This document shows positions 1-6,876 of a stretch of DNA of 13,270 nucleotides, piece by piece. Position numbers and translations under genes: made by a program. The notes under the pieces were generated by a model that saw only the letters and a list, made by a program, of their open reading frames with translations, had not been told where the DNA came from and made no database searches. The number at the start of each line of letters is the position of its first letter. Positions within the stretch are counted from its first letter, which is position 1. The stretch is from Chloroflexota bacterium (GTDB lineage Bacteria > Chloroflexota > Anaerolineae > Anaerolineales > Villigracilaceae), in the NCBI GenBank assembly GCA_016191985.1, contig JACPVB010000033.1, positions 1-13,270 of the forward strand, written 5' to 3'.

Positions 1-50
1 CAAGCCGCCAGCATGATGACAAGTGACATGATGAACACTGTGTTTTTCAT
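1..50 (-). CDS. Partial lipoprotein gene, 5' end only (runs off the left edge)
   Basis: Reading leftward from the ATG at 50, the first 16 codons give MKNTVFIMSLVIMLAA. The window ends after TG of codon 17, which would complete an LAAC lipobox if that codon is Cys. The peptide has a lysine near the start and then a hydrophobic core, as in a short lipoprotein signal peptide, so the product is probably exported, lipid-modified and anchored outside the membrane. A ribosome binding site reading AAAGGAGC on the minus strand lies 4 nt before the ATG, and a strong promoter lies about 80-105 bp upstream. These three signals together make a real gene likely although only 50 bases are visible. The mature protein and its function cannot be seen. 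Confidence 0.68.
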   Translation of the reverse strand, partial: MKNTVFIMSLVIMLAA

Positions 51-129
51 ATTTGCTCCTTTGGAGCGATTGATTATTTTCCATCGTAGGGGTGTCTTTG
101 CTTTTCCCCACAAGGTTTATCCAAGTTCC

Positions 130-157
130 ATTATAGTGAAGATTGCATTGGAGTCAA
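130..157 (-). promoter_or_regulatory. Sigma70-type promoter for the left-edge lipoprotein gene
   Basis: On the minus strand a TTGACT -35 box (157-152) and a perfect TATAAT -10 box (135-130) are separated by 16 bp. Transcription would start near 123, giving a leader of roughly 70 nt before the ATG at 50. It lies in the gap behind the hypothetical lipoprotein that ends at 272, so the left-edge gene probably has its own transcript. Confidence 0.6.
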
Positions 158-271
158 ATAGCGAATGTCATAAGGTCTGTAACACAAGTGGTGGGTGAGT
201 TTTGGAAAAAAAACAGGTAAACGAATCCCATGCCCTTTATTCACAAACCTCATATCAAGAGCGCTTCTGTC

Positions 272-709
272 CTAGCGAATGTAGGCAGTATCTACCACAT
301 GGCCATCGAGTTCTACGTATCCACACCACGAGATGTTTTCAACGTTATTGATGATAACGACCCTCTGGTTCCCCTCATGTCTCTCCGCAGGCGAGATAAT
401 CATGAGCCAATCACCGCTGCGGAAGCGATATTCCCCCGCCAATTGCTCCCCGTTATCCAGTTGCCAGTCCGCGCTTGGTGGGGCGGTTGGAAGGCGAGAG
501 GAAATTACATACTCCAGAACATTTTCACGCGCCAGTTCAACCAGCGCAGGAGCGGAGGCGTCTTCTCCGCCGGTGACTGGGATGGAGCGTCGGTCTCCGG
601 ATAGACAGCTTGTGAGCAAAAAAATCACAGCCATGCAAATGGGTAATAAGAAAACAATCCTGTGGTTTATTCTGCACTTCCTTTCGAATGTACCGGCCCT
701 ACCTTTCAT
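272..709 (-). CDS. Hypothetical lipoprotein, small, start codon uncertain
   Basis: From the ATG at 709 the product is 145 residues and holds a hydrophobic stretch ending in the lipobox LTSC (Cys at residue 29), so it is probably a membrane-anchored surface lipoprotein. A short Ser/Gly/Pro-rich region follows, then a compact C-terminal part that looks like a small beta-rich domain (DWQLDNGEQLAGEYRF, SGDWLMIIS, RVVIINNVENISWCGYVELD). I recognise no family. The ATG at 709 has no ribosome binding site and sits 9 nt from a strong hairpin. A clear AAAGGAAG (684-677) instead stands 6 nt before an in-frame ATA at 670, which would give a 132-residue protein with an ideal lipoprotein leader (INHRIVFLLPICMAVIFLL). 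A non-standard start, or an error in that base, is therefore possible. The reading frame is open further upstream to 802, but translation from there would cross the hairpin. Confidence 0.62.
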   Translation of the reverse strand: MKGRAGTFERKCRINHRIVFLLPICMAVIFLLTSCLSGDRRSIPVTGGEDASAPALVELARENVLEYVISSRLPTAPPSADWQLDNGEQLAGEYRFRSGDWLMIISPAERHEGNQRVVIINNVENISWCGYVELDGHVVDTAYIR

Positions 710-718
710 AATAGCACG

Positions 719-748
719 CTGGCAGGGGGATTTACATCCCCCTGCCAG
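719..748. repeat. Perfect 12-bp inverted repeat (hairpin) in the lipoprotein leader
   Basis: CTGGCAGGGGGA (719-730) and its exact reverse complement (737-748) flank a 6-nt loop. Neither side has a proper T-run, so it is a poor terminator. A minus-strand -10-like TATATT lies at 765-760, without a good -35. If that is used, the hairpin forms the 5' end of the mRNA for the lipoprotein at 272-709, where it could stabilise the message. Confidence 0.6.
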
Positions 749-806
749 TTTGAGTCTGTAATATAAAGGATTGGACAATTTAATTTTCCCACTCCCAACC
801 AAAATG

Positions 807-838
807 GAAGGGCGGAACCATTTCTGGTCCCGCCCTTC
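807..838 (-). terminator. Probable intrinsic terminator of the GltD-like gene
   Basis: A 14-bp stem (807-820 with 825-838) has a 4-nt TTTC loop. On the plus strand one pair is an A.C mismatch; on the minus-strand RNA the same position becomes a G.U wobble, so the stem is complete in that direction. Minus-strand transcripts then read CATTTTGG, and plus-strand transcripts read TTTTA. It lies about 100 nt beyond the stop of the minus-strand oxidoreductase gene and is the best terminator candidate there, with only a short U-tract. Confidence 0.5.
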
Positions 839-880
839 TTTTACGCCCTGCCCTCACACAGGTATTTTTTTATTTTCACT

Positions 881-932
881 GTCCCGAAGGGTTATTTCGA
901 AGAATTCGAGATTCTGGCCGAACCTTCGGGAC
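881..932. repeat. 52-bp imperfect palindrome beyond the GltD-like gene
   Basis: Outer arms GTCCCGAAGGGTT (881-893) and AACCTTCGGGAC (921-932) pair over 10 perfect bases plus a short extension with one bulge. A smaller inner stem (AGAAT/ATTCT around 901-915) lies inside. A T-rich tract follows on the plus strand (934-950) and an A-rich tract precedes it, so it reads as a terminator only for plus-strand, antisense transcripts. It may be a REP-like intergenic palindrome. Confidence 0.5.
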
Positions 933-938
933 GTTTTC

Positions 939-2381
939 CTATTTTTTATTTCTCAAATACTCATCAATCGCAAACCCGGCTTTTCTGCCACTCACCATGG
1001 CGGTGACAACGAGGTCCGGGCCGGTCACACAGTCTCCGCCGGAGAATATACCTTCGCGCGAAGTTTGTCCGGTGGCTTTGTTTTTTACACTGACCAGTCC
1101 CCAATCATGGGTTTCAAGATCGGGAGTGGTTTTGCTGATGATCGGGTCGGGCCAGTAGCCAAGCGCGAGGACGGCAGTATCCGCCGCCACGCTGAAGTTT
1201 GAGCCTTCCACGGGGACGGGTTTGCGGCGTCCCTTGGCATCGGGTTCGCCAAGTTTCATTTCGATACATTCCACAGCGGCAAGTTTTCCGTCCGCGCCGG
1301 GGATGAATTTTACAGGTTGGGTGAGGAAGCGGTATTTTGCCCCTTCCTCGCGTGCCATTTTGCGATCCTTCTTGCCGCCGGGCATTTCTTTTTCCGTGCG
1401 GCGATAGAGACAGGTGACATCCTCTGCGCCGAGGCGGAGCGCGGTGCGCAGACAGTCGGAGGCCGTGTCACCGCCGCCGATGACCACCACACGTTTGCCG
1501 ATCTCAAGTGGTTTGCGCATGTTTTCGGGGAGTTGATCCGGAGCGATGTTTCCGCGAATGAGAAAGTCCGTGGCCTCGTATACGCCGGGCAGATCGGTGC
1601 CGGGCGTGTCTTCCATTTTTGCGTCAATTTCAGAACCGACGCCGATGAAGACAGATTCAAAGCCTTCTTCGAATAAGCCGTCGATGGTCTTATCTTTTCC
1701 AATATAAGTGTTCGGTGCGAACTTCACACCGGCTTTTTCAAACTCTTCCCATTTTTCCTGCCAGACGTCTTTTGGTAATTTGAAATTGGGAATGCCATAA
1801 ACGAGCAATCCGCCGGGGGCTGGCTTGGATTCAAAAATGGTGACATCGTAGCCCTTTTGCACAAGGATGTCTGCACAGCCCAGGCCGGCAGGCCCCGCGC
1901 CGATGATGGCAACCTTCTTTCCTTTGGATTCGCCAACGGGAATGTTATATCCGCGCATGCGGCGTTCATAGTCCACGGCAAAGGCTTCCAGCTCGCCACA
2001 AAGCACAGGCTGGTGATGTTTATTCAACACACAGGAGCCCTGGCATAGAGCCTCGTGCGGGCAGACACGTCCGCACACTTCGGGGAGGGAACTGGTCTTG
2101 TGGTAGATGTTCGCCGCATCTACGAATCGTCCCTGTTCAATTAACCACATTGCGGAGGGGATATCGTTCGATGTCGGACAGGCTGTCATGCAGGGGGCGG
2201 GGTCCGGGCAGTGGATGCAGCGCGCGGCCTCCACCATGGCGCGTTCCGGGTCGAATTCAATCACTACATCATCGAAATCGCAGGTTCGTACCTCAGGCGG
2301 GCGCAGGTCAAGATCATAGAATGGTCTATTGGCCCGTTCCTTCCTGTCGATTGCTAAAAATTCGCTGGGTACAGCCTGCAT
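939..2381 (-). CDS. GltD-like NAD(P)-dependent FAD oxidoreductase (glutamate synthase small-subunit family)
   Basis: This 480-residue protein matches the glutamate synthase beta-subunit family in length and domain order. An N-terminal Fer4_20-type domain carries two clusters of four cysteines (C55, C58, C64, C68 and C103, C107, C113, C117) expected to bind two 4Fe-4S centres. An FAD-binding Rossmann motif GAGPAG (161-166) follows, then GGLLVYGIPNFKLP (190-203), the NAD(P)-binding VIGGGDTASDC (300-310), YRRTEKEMPG (326-335) and the closing flavin motif FSGGDCVTGPD (446-456). The family passes electrons from NAD(P)H through FAD to iron-sulfur centres of a partner, in GltBD for glutamate synthesis. 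No large subunit is present here, so it could instead serve as an NfnB-, PreT- or sulfide-dehydrogenase-like subunit; the sequence alone does not decide. The start is supported by GGAGGC at 2393-2388, 6 nt before the ATG. It is transcribed away from the transporter operon. Confidence 0.9.
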   Translation of the reverse strand: MQAVPSEFLAIDRKERANRPFYDLDLRPPEVRTCDFDDVVIEFDPERAMVEAARCIHCPDPAPCMTACPTSNDIPSAMWLIEQGRFVDAANIYHKTSSLPEVCGRVCPHEALCQGSCVLNKHHQPVLCGELEAFAVDYERRMRGYNIPVGESKGKKVAIIGAGPAGLGCADILVQKGYDVTIFESKPAPGGLLVYGIPNFKLPKDVWQEKWEEFEKAGVKFAPNTYIGKDKTIDGLFEEGFESVFIGVGSEIDAKMEDTPGTDLPGVYEATDFLIRGNIAPDQLPENMRKPLEIGKRVVVIGGGDTASDCLRTALRLGAEDVTCLYRRTEKEMPGGKKDRKMAREEGAKYRFLTQPVKFIPGADGKLAAVECIEMKLGEPDAKGRRKPVPVEGSNFSVAADTAVLALGYWPDPIISKTTPDLETHDWGLVSVKNKATGQTSREGIFSGGDCVTGPDLVVTAMVSGRKAGFAIDEYLRNKK

Positions 2382-2440
2382 ATTTATGCCTCCGAATCGA
2401 TTTTAAATCCGTACATATAAGGTCTGAGGTGATGATACCT

Positions 2441-2468
2441 AATATATTCGGACAGACATAGGCGTAAA
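2441..2468 (-). promoter_or_regulatory. Candidate promoter for the GltD-like gene
   Basis: On the minus strand TTTACG (2468-2463) and TATATT (2446-2441) are 16 bp apart, and the ATG follows about 60 nt downstream of the -10 box. The -35 match is only 4 of 6, so this is tentative. Confidence 0.3.
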
Positions 2469-2484
2469 TGTCATCAAAACCAAG

Positions 2485-2517
2485 AGACAATCGTCATAAG
2501 TTTCTTATTAGACAATC
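2485..2517. promoter_or_regulatory. Possible operator: direct repeats around an ATAAG-TTT-CTTAT palindrome
   Basis: AGACAATC occurs at 2485-2492 and again at 2510-2517, and the inverted repeat ATAAG-TTT-CTTAT (2496-2508) sits between the two copies. The block lies in the middle of the 286-bp divergent region between the oxidoreductase and the exporter operon, where a shared regulator could bind. The repeats are short and the region is AT-rich, so chance is a real possibility. Confidence 0.25.
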
Positions 2518-2594
2518 ATTAACGCCGGTCGATAAAGAGGTTCAATTTCGTTGGCTTGAATTAAAATAATCCTACACAATTTTTACATATTCGT

Positions 2595-2625
2595 TTGATA
2601 AACTTAACACGCACGCTCGTATAGT
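2595..2625 (+). promoter_or_regulatory. Candidate promoter of the MacAB-like operon
   Basis: TTGATA (2595-2600) and TATAGT (2620-2625) each match the sigma70 boxes at five of six positions, but the spacer is 19 bp, longer than usual. The start would be near 2632, giving a leader of about 36 nt that contains the GGAGGAA ribosome binding site. No better candidate was seen in this gap. Confidence 0.4.
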
Positions 2626-2667
2626 TGCAAACCCGCGGGCTGACTGTATTCTTGGAGGAACCCCATA

Positions 2668-3924
2668 ATGAAAAAATTTTTTTCGAGATTTTCCCGCCGC
2701 ACGTGGATCATTGCGGGAGTCGTAGCGTTGATTTTAATTATCGTCGTTGCCGTCAACTCAGGCGGAAACGAAGTAGTCGCATTTCAAACCGTGCCGGTTG
2801 AACGTGGAAATTTGGTCGCATCGGTCGGTGCAACGGGAAGCGTGCGGGCGAGGCAAAGCGCCACACTCGTCTGGCAGACAAATGGGATCGTGGACTCTGT
2901 CGATGTAAAAGTGGGCAGCCGCGTCTCTCGTGACGATGTGCTGGCCAGTCTCGATAAGGCTTCTCTCAGCCAGACCATTATCCTGGCCGAGGCAGACCTT
3001 GTCAGCGCCCAGAAAACACTGGAGGATTTGCTCGCCTCAGACACGGCTCGTTTGGAAGCCTCGAAGGCAGTGGATAGCGCCGAAAAAGCCTACGAAAAAG
3101 CCTATAACTGGCGCATGAAACTCAACGGCAAAATAGAGATCACAGATTACTATTTTGAATTTGGCGTTTTAAAATCGAGGCAATACAAGGGATATGCCAG
3201 CGAAGAGACGATTGCCCAGGCCGATAAAGACCTTGCCCTGGCAGAGGCCCGCCTGGACGATGCCCGTCGCGCGTATGAACGCCTTCTCGATGGTCCCGAC
3301 TCTGCTGAAGTTGCCGCCGCGGAGGCTCGGGTAGCTGCCGCAGAATCCACCTTGAATATGGCATATTTGATCGCGCCGTTCGATGGGACGATTACGCAGG
3401 CAAATCCAGCCGTAGGTGACCAGGTATCTATCGGGACGGTTGGTTATCGCATCGACGATCTTTCCCACCTGCTTGTGGATGTTCAGGTCTCAGAAGTGGA
3501 TATCAACAGCGTTTCTGTAGGCCAACCTGCAACGCTTACATTTGATGCGATCCTCGGCAGGGAATATCACGGTGAAGTTGTGCAGGTGGGTCAGGCTGGC
3601 GATACTTTGCAGGGCGTGGTCAGCTTTACAGTTACCATTGAATTAACCGACGCCGATGAACTGGTGAAACCCGGTATGACCGCCGCCGTCAACATTGTAG
3701 TGGAAGAGGTCAAGGATGTGGTGCTGATCCCCAACCGCGCCGTCCGTTTGGTGGATGGGAATCGGGTGGTGTATGTGCTCGTCGATGGGCAGCCAGTTCA
3801 GGTCAAAGTGCGACTCGGTTCTTCATCCGATATATCGAGCGTGGTTGTGGAAGGCGATATCAAGGAAGGCGATCTGATCATTTTGAATCCGCCTTCCTTT
3901 AATGGCAGTCCGTTTGGAGGCTGA
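2668..3924 (+). CDS. MacA-like periplasmic adaptor / membrane fusion protein (HlyD/RND-MFP family)
   Basis: This 418-residue protein starts with a basic tail and one membrane segment (13-30, WIIAGVVALILIIVVAVN), leaving the rest outside the cytoplasm. A first half of a lipoyl-like barrel-sandwich domain (about 47-97) is followed by a long alpha-helical hairpin rich in Ala/Glu/Lys (about 100-228), and the second lipoyl half begins at LIAPFDGTITQ (234-244), the family hallmark. Beta-barrel and membrane-proximal domains follow, with the typical VKPGMTAAVNI (333-343) and VVLIPNRAV (351-359). Such adaptors couple an ABC permease to substrate capture outside the membrane. GGAGGAA (2654-2660) sits 7 nt before the ATG. 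It is the first gene of the operon, and the next ATG begins one base after its stop. In a lineage with a single membrane there would be no TolC partner. Confidence 0.9.
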   Translation: MKKFFSRFSRRTWIIAGVVALILIIVVAVNSGGNEVVAFQTVPVERGNLVASVGATGSVRARQSATLVWQTNGIVDSVDVKVGSRVSRDDVLASLDKASLSQTIILAEADLVSAQKTLEDLLASDTARLEASKAVDSAEKAYEKAYNWRMKLNGKIEITDYYFEFGVLKSRQYKGYASEETIAQADKDLALAEARLDDARRAYERLLDGPDSAEVAAAEARVAAAESTLNMAYLIAPFDGTITQANPAVGDQVSIGTVGYRIDDLSHLLVDVQVSEVDINSVSVGQPATLTFDAILGREYHGEVVQVGQAGDTLQGVVSFTVTIELTDADELVKPGMTAAVNIVVEEVKDVVLIPNRAVRLVDGNRVVYVLVDGQPVQVKVRLGSSSDISSVVVEGDIKEGDLIILNPPSFNGSPFGG

Positions 3925-3925
3925 C

Positions 3926-4621
3926 ATGGACTTGGTGATCGAAGCGCGGAACCTGACAAAAACCTATATGATGGGCGAGTTTGAAGTGCAGGCATTACGC
4001 GATGTTTCATTTACGATTGAACGAGGAGAAATGGTGTCCATTATGGGGCCTTCCGGCTCCGGGAAATCCACCATGATGAACACGCTCGGCTGTTTGGACA
4101 GGCCGACTTCGGGCGAATACATCCTTGACGGCGAGTCGGTTGCGGAGATGAACGACGACCAGCTTGCCAGCGTTCGCAACCGCAAGGTTGGGTTTGTCTT
4201 CCAAAGTTTTAATTTGCTTTCACGCCTCACCGCTCTGGGAAACGTGGAACTGCCACTGCGTTACGCGGGATTAACCGAAGGACGCCGCGAACGCGCTCAA
4301 GCCGCGCTCGAAGCGGTGGGGCTAAAAGACCGCATGACCCATCGCCCCTACGAGCTTTCCGGTGGACAACAACAACGCGTGGCCGTGGCGCGCGCTTTGG
4401 TCAACAACCCCGCCATCATCATGGCGGACGAACCGACAGGCAACCTGGATTCAAAAGTGGGCAAAGAGATCATGAATCTTTTGCTCGGCCTCAACAAGGA
4501 ACGCGGCACAACACTAATTATTGTGACGCATGATCCCAATATTGCCGAACAGACCCAGCGCGTCATCCGTTTACGTGACGGCGAGCTGGATCAGTCTGCT
4601 GAAGAAGGGAGGAAGAAATGA
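3926..4621 (+). CDS. ABC transporter ATP-binding protein, MacB/LolD type
   Basis: The 231-residue ATPase has all the motifs needed for activity: Walker A GPSGSGKST (41-49), the Q-loop glutamine at 93 (VFQSFNLLSRLTALGN), signature LSGGQQQR (144-151), Walker B IIMADE (164-169) with catalytic Glu169, the D-loop NLD and the switch histidine in THD (H202). The MNTLGCLDRPTSGEY stretch after Walker A is typical of the MacB/LolD/FtsE group. I place the start at 3926 because TGGAGG (3915-3920) lies 5 nt before it. An in-frame ATG at 3902 lies inside the upstream gene and has no such site. The stop overlaps the permease start as ATGA, indicating translational coupling. It powers the permease encoded next. 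Confidence 0.92.
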   Translation: MDLVIEARNLTKTYMMGEFEVQALRDVSFTIERGEMVSIMGPSGSGKSTMMNTLGCLDRPTSGEYILDGESVAEMNDDQLASVRNRKVGFVFQSFNLLSRLTALGNVELPLRYAGLTEGRRERAQAALEAVGLKDRMTHRPYELSGGQQQRVAVARALVNNPAIIMADEPTGNLDSKVGKEIMNLLLGLNKERGTTLIIVTHDPNIAEQTQRVIRLRDGELDQSAEEGRKK

Positions 4622-5874
4622 GCTTTGCACAAGCCATTCTCGAAGCGCTCGAAAGTTTGAACGGCAACAAAATGCGTTCCGGCCTCACCGTGCTGGGGAT
4701 TGTCATCGGCGTGGCGGCGGTGATCGCCATGCTCGCGGTAGGTAACGGCGCACAGGCATCCATCACTGGTTCCATTTCAAGCATTGGCACGAATCTGCTT
4801 TTCGTTTTTAGCGGCAGTCCCCAACAAGGGCCTGGTGGACCGGGCGAAGGCAGGAGCGGCAATAATGAGCGTCCGCTCACATTGGCAGATGCAGAGGCAA
4901 TCGCCGACCCATTCGCCGCCCCTTCCGTGGAACTGGTTGCGCCCGCCATTCAAGGCAACGGCACGCTGACATTTGCCGGTGAGAATACAACTACTACCAT
5001 CTCAGGGGTAACACCCGAATATTCAGCAGTCCGTAATATGGAGCTGGCTGAAGGTGAATTTATTAATGAAGAGCATAACCTTGGGCGTATGTCTGTGGTG
5101 GTGCTTGGGCCTGAAACTGCAGAGGCGATTTTTGGTCACGCCGATGGAGTGGTGGGTGAAACGATCCGCATTGAAGGTCAGCCATTCCGTGTGATCGGAG
5201 TTTTAATTGCAAAAGGCGGTGGCGCTTTCGGCAGTGAAGATAACGCCGCGTACATCCCATTCACCACCGCGCAGGCGCGTCTCATCAAGCGCAGCTCGCG
5301 TGATGAAGTGGACGTGATCTTCATTCAAGCCACATCCGCGGAATCTGTGCCCTCCGCTTCGGAAGAGGTTTCAAATATTATTCGTCAACGCCATCGCACA
5401 CCGATTGGCATCGATGATTTCACGGTCTTCACACAGCAGGATTTTCTCTCCACATTTGAGACCATCACAGGTGTACTCACGATCTTCCTCGGCGGCATTG
5501 CGGGCATTTCCCTGCTCGTCGGCGGCATTGGCATCATGAACATCATGCTGGTCTCCGTCACCGAGCGCACCCGCGAGATCGGTTTACGAAAAGCCCTGGG
5601 CGCGCGCAAACGCGATATCCTCCTTCAATTTCTCACCGAATCGTCCCTGCTTAGTTTGATCGGCGGCGTGATCGGCATTATGTTTGGCTGGCTCATCGCC
5701 TTTGTCGTTGGGAAGGTTGCCACGGCAACAGGCAATAACTTTACTCCCATCGTCGGCACGGATGCGATCATCCTTTCCACGAGCTTCTCCGCCATCATCG
5801 GCTTGTTCTTCGGGATTTACCCCGCCAGCCGCGCCGCAAACCTCGAGCCGGTGGAAGCGCTTCGCTACGAGTAA
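4618..5874 (+). CDS. ABC transporter permease, MacB/FtsX type
   Basis: This 418-residue protein has the four-helix layout of stand-alone MacB-like permeases: TM1 at about 21-43, a large extracytoplasmic MacB_PCD domain (about 44-280), TM2 at 284-312, TM3 at 342-365 and TM4 at 383-402. Family signatures are NKMRSGLTVLGIVIGVAAVIAM near the N-terminus, the coupling segment TERTREIGLRKALGAR (315-330) between TM2 and TM3, and the closing YPASRAANLEPVEALRYE. E. coli MacB carries the ATPase fused to its N-terminus; here the ATPase is the separate upstream gene. Relatives work by mechanotransmission, moving substrates outside the membrane rather than through a channel. Known substrates in the family include macrolides, antimicrobial peptides and lipoproteins, and the substrate here is unknown. 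GGAGG (4608-4612) precedes the ATG by 5 nt. Confidence 0.92.
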   Translation: MSFAQAILEALESLNGNKMRSGLTVLGIVIGVAAVIAMLAVGNGAQASITGSISSIGTNLLFVFSGSPQQGPGGPGEGRSGNNERPLTLADAEAIADPFAAPSVELVAPAIQGNGTLTFAGENTTTTISGVTPEYSAVRNMELAEGEFINEEHNLGRMSVVVLGPETAEAIFGHADGVVGETIRIEGQPFRVIGVLIAKGGGAFGSEDNAAYIPFTTAQARLIKRSSRDEVDVIFIQATSAESVPSASEEVSNIIRQRHRTPIGIDDFTVFTQQDFLSTFETITGVLTIFLGGIAGISLLVGGIGIMNIMLVSVTERTREIGLRKALGARKRDILLQFLTESSLLSLIGGVIGIMFGWLIAFVVGKVATATGNNFTPIVGTDAIILSTSFSAIIGLFFGIYPASRAANLEPVEALRYE

Positions 5875-5876
5875 CC

Positions 5877-6590
5877 ATGCCTGCATTTCGAAAGATAAAT
5901 TCCATTCTGCTGATTGCTGTTTTTTTGCAAGGATGTATATTTCGACCACAGATCACGAACGATAGACAACAAACCGTAGACGTTGGGCAACAGACGGCAA
6001 CGGTCAGCGGTCCATCACCCACGGTCCAAACATCCACGCCTCTCCCTTCGCCGACGATTGCTCCTACGGCTACCGTCATTTTGCCTACGCCTTTACCTTC
6101 TGTCACCATCACGGCAGCAACTGGCAACATCTTCATCCGCCGCGGACCGGGACTGGAGTACAACCCGATTGGCGTTTTAAAAAAAGGCATGAGCGCCCGA
6201 ATCATCGCACAGGATGTCCTTTCGGATTGGGTGCAGATCAACATCCCCGACTCGGACAAAACAGGCTGGGTATCCGTTCAAACCATGTTTTCCAAAGTCG
6301 ATGGTGATTTGAGCCAGCTCCCTGATTTCACGTTCACCGAATGGCCCGTGCCTGCTTATATAAAAAATTGCACCGAACACGATATGTTCATCGCGCCCGG
6401 CGACATTTACCTGCCATCTTTATATACCAATTCTCAATACCTGAATGAAGTTCAGGTCAACCCCGGCACATATATCGCTTACGATTTATTCGTCCCCGGC
6501 GAACCCGAAGCACAGCGATTTGAAATCCGCGAAGGGACACAGGCGTACATCACTATCAATGGTCTGGGCGAGCGTCACAAATGCCCGTAG
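5877..6590 (+). CDS. SH3b-domain lipoprotein, fourth gene of the MacAB-like operon
   Basis: The 237-residue product has a short basic start, a hydrophobic core and a lipobox LQGC with Cys20, so it should be lipid-anchored on the outer face of the membrane. A Thr/Pro/Ser-rich linker (about 32-78) leads to a bacterial SH3 domain (about 79-138; landmarks NIFIRRGPGLEYNPIGVLKKG and DWVQINI...GWVSVQTMF), a fold usually linked to cell-wall or peptide binding. The last 80 or so residues (about 155-237, with Cys165 and Cys236) form an extra domain I do not recognise; it resembles a small beta-sandwich. It begins only 2 nt after the permease stop and has no good ribosome binding site, so it probably depends on coupled translation. 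This suggests it works with the exporter, perhaps as a wall- or substrate-contacting part. That role is inferred. Confidence 0.82.
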   Translation: MPAFRKINSILLIAVFLQGCIFRPQITNDRQQTVDVGQQTATVSGPSPTVQTSTPLPSPTIAPTATVILPTPLPSVTITAATGNIFIRRGPGLEYNPIGVLKKGMSARIIAQDVLSDWVQINIPDSDKTGWVSVQTMFSKVDGDLSQLPDFTFTEWPVPAYIKNCTEHDMFIAPGDIYLPSLYTNSQYLNEVQVNPGTYIAYDLFVPGEPEAQRFEIREGTQAYITINGLGERHKCP

Positions 6591-6829
6591 CTTGTACCGC
6601 ACACTTGCCCTGGCAGGCAGTGCCAGGGAAATTCATTTTGCGAGGAATTTGGAAGGAAAACCATCCATTCGCAAGGTGAACCTTGCGCTACTGCAATCCA
6701 TCCACGAGAAGGGTGCAAAGAAACTGCTGTTACGATACAATCACGCCGCAGGGCGCTGATTGCCAAAGCGGAGAAAATGCCAAAGAAAACAGAAACAGGC
6801 ATCCGTTAGGCGGGAGGCGTTTTGTCGTG
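6591..6829. other. Non-coding gap between the exporter operon and the carboxypeptidase, with two small hairpins
   Basis: CCCTGGCA-GGCAG-TGCCAGGG (6608-6628) is a perfect 8-bp stem 17 nt after the SH3b lipoprotein stop. It is followed by AAATTCATTTT, so it is at best a weak terminator. A second stem, CGCAAGG-TGAA-CCTTGCG, lies at 6670-6687. The open frames crossing this stretch lack a ribosome binding site and recognisable protein features, and I see no gene here. Confidence 0.45.
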
Positions 6830-6861
6830 TTGACACATGCCAGTAATGATATCCATATAAT
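6830..6861 (+). promoter_or_regulatory. Putative promoter of the carboxypeptidase gene with unusual spacing
   Basis: A perfect TTGACA (6830-6835) and a perfect TATAAT (6856-6861) are present but 20 bp apart, against the usual 16-18. Initiation from this TATAAT would fall near 6868, inside the GGAGG (6867-6871) that serves the ATG at 6877. So the two boxes may not work together, or the real -10 lies a few bases upstream. Confidence 0.4.
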
Positions 6862-6876
6862 CCCCTGGAGGTTTTC

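Noticed and set aside
13..198. 61-codon open frame on the plus strand at the left edge
   Set aside because: It lies over the promoter, leader and signal peptide of the minus-strand lipoprotein gene, and no ribosome binding site or protein feature supports it.
203..271. Terminator behind the small lipoprotein gene
   Set aside because: A run of eight T lies on the minus strand (213-206), but I could find no convincing stem before it.
230..761. Plus-strand open frames of 124 and 142 codons
   Set aside because: They are antisense to the hypothetical lipoprotein, whose lipobox and leader are clear on the minus strand.
3902..3925. Earlier ATG start for the ABC ATPase
   Set aside because: It lies inside the adaptor gene without a ribosome binding site, whereas TGGAGG is correctly placed for the ATG at 3926.
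6445..6759. 104-codon plus-strand frame overlapping the SH3b lipoprotein and the gap
   Set aside because: Half of it is an off-frame reading of the lipoprotein gene, and the rest crosses two hairpins with no start signal.
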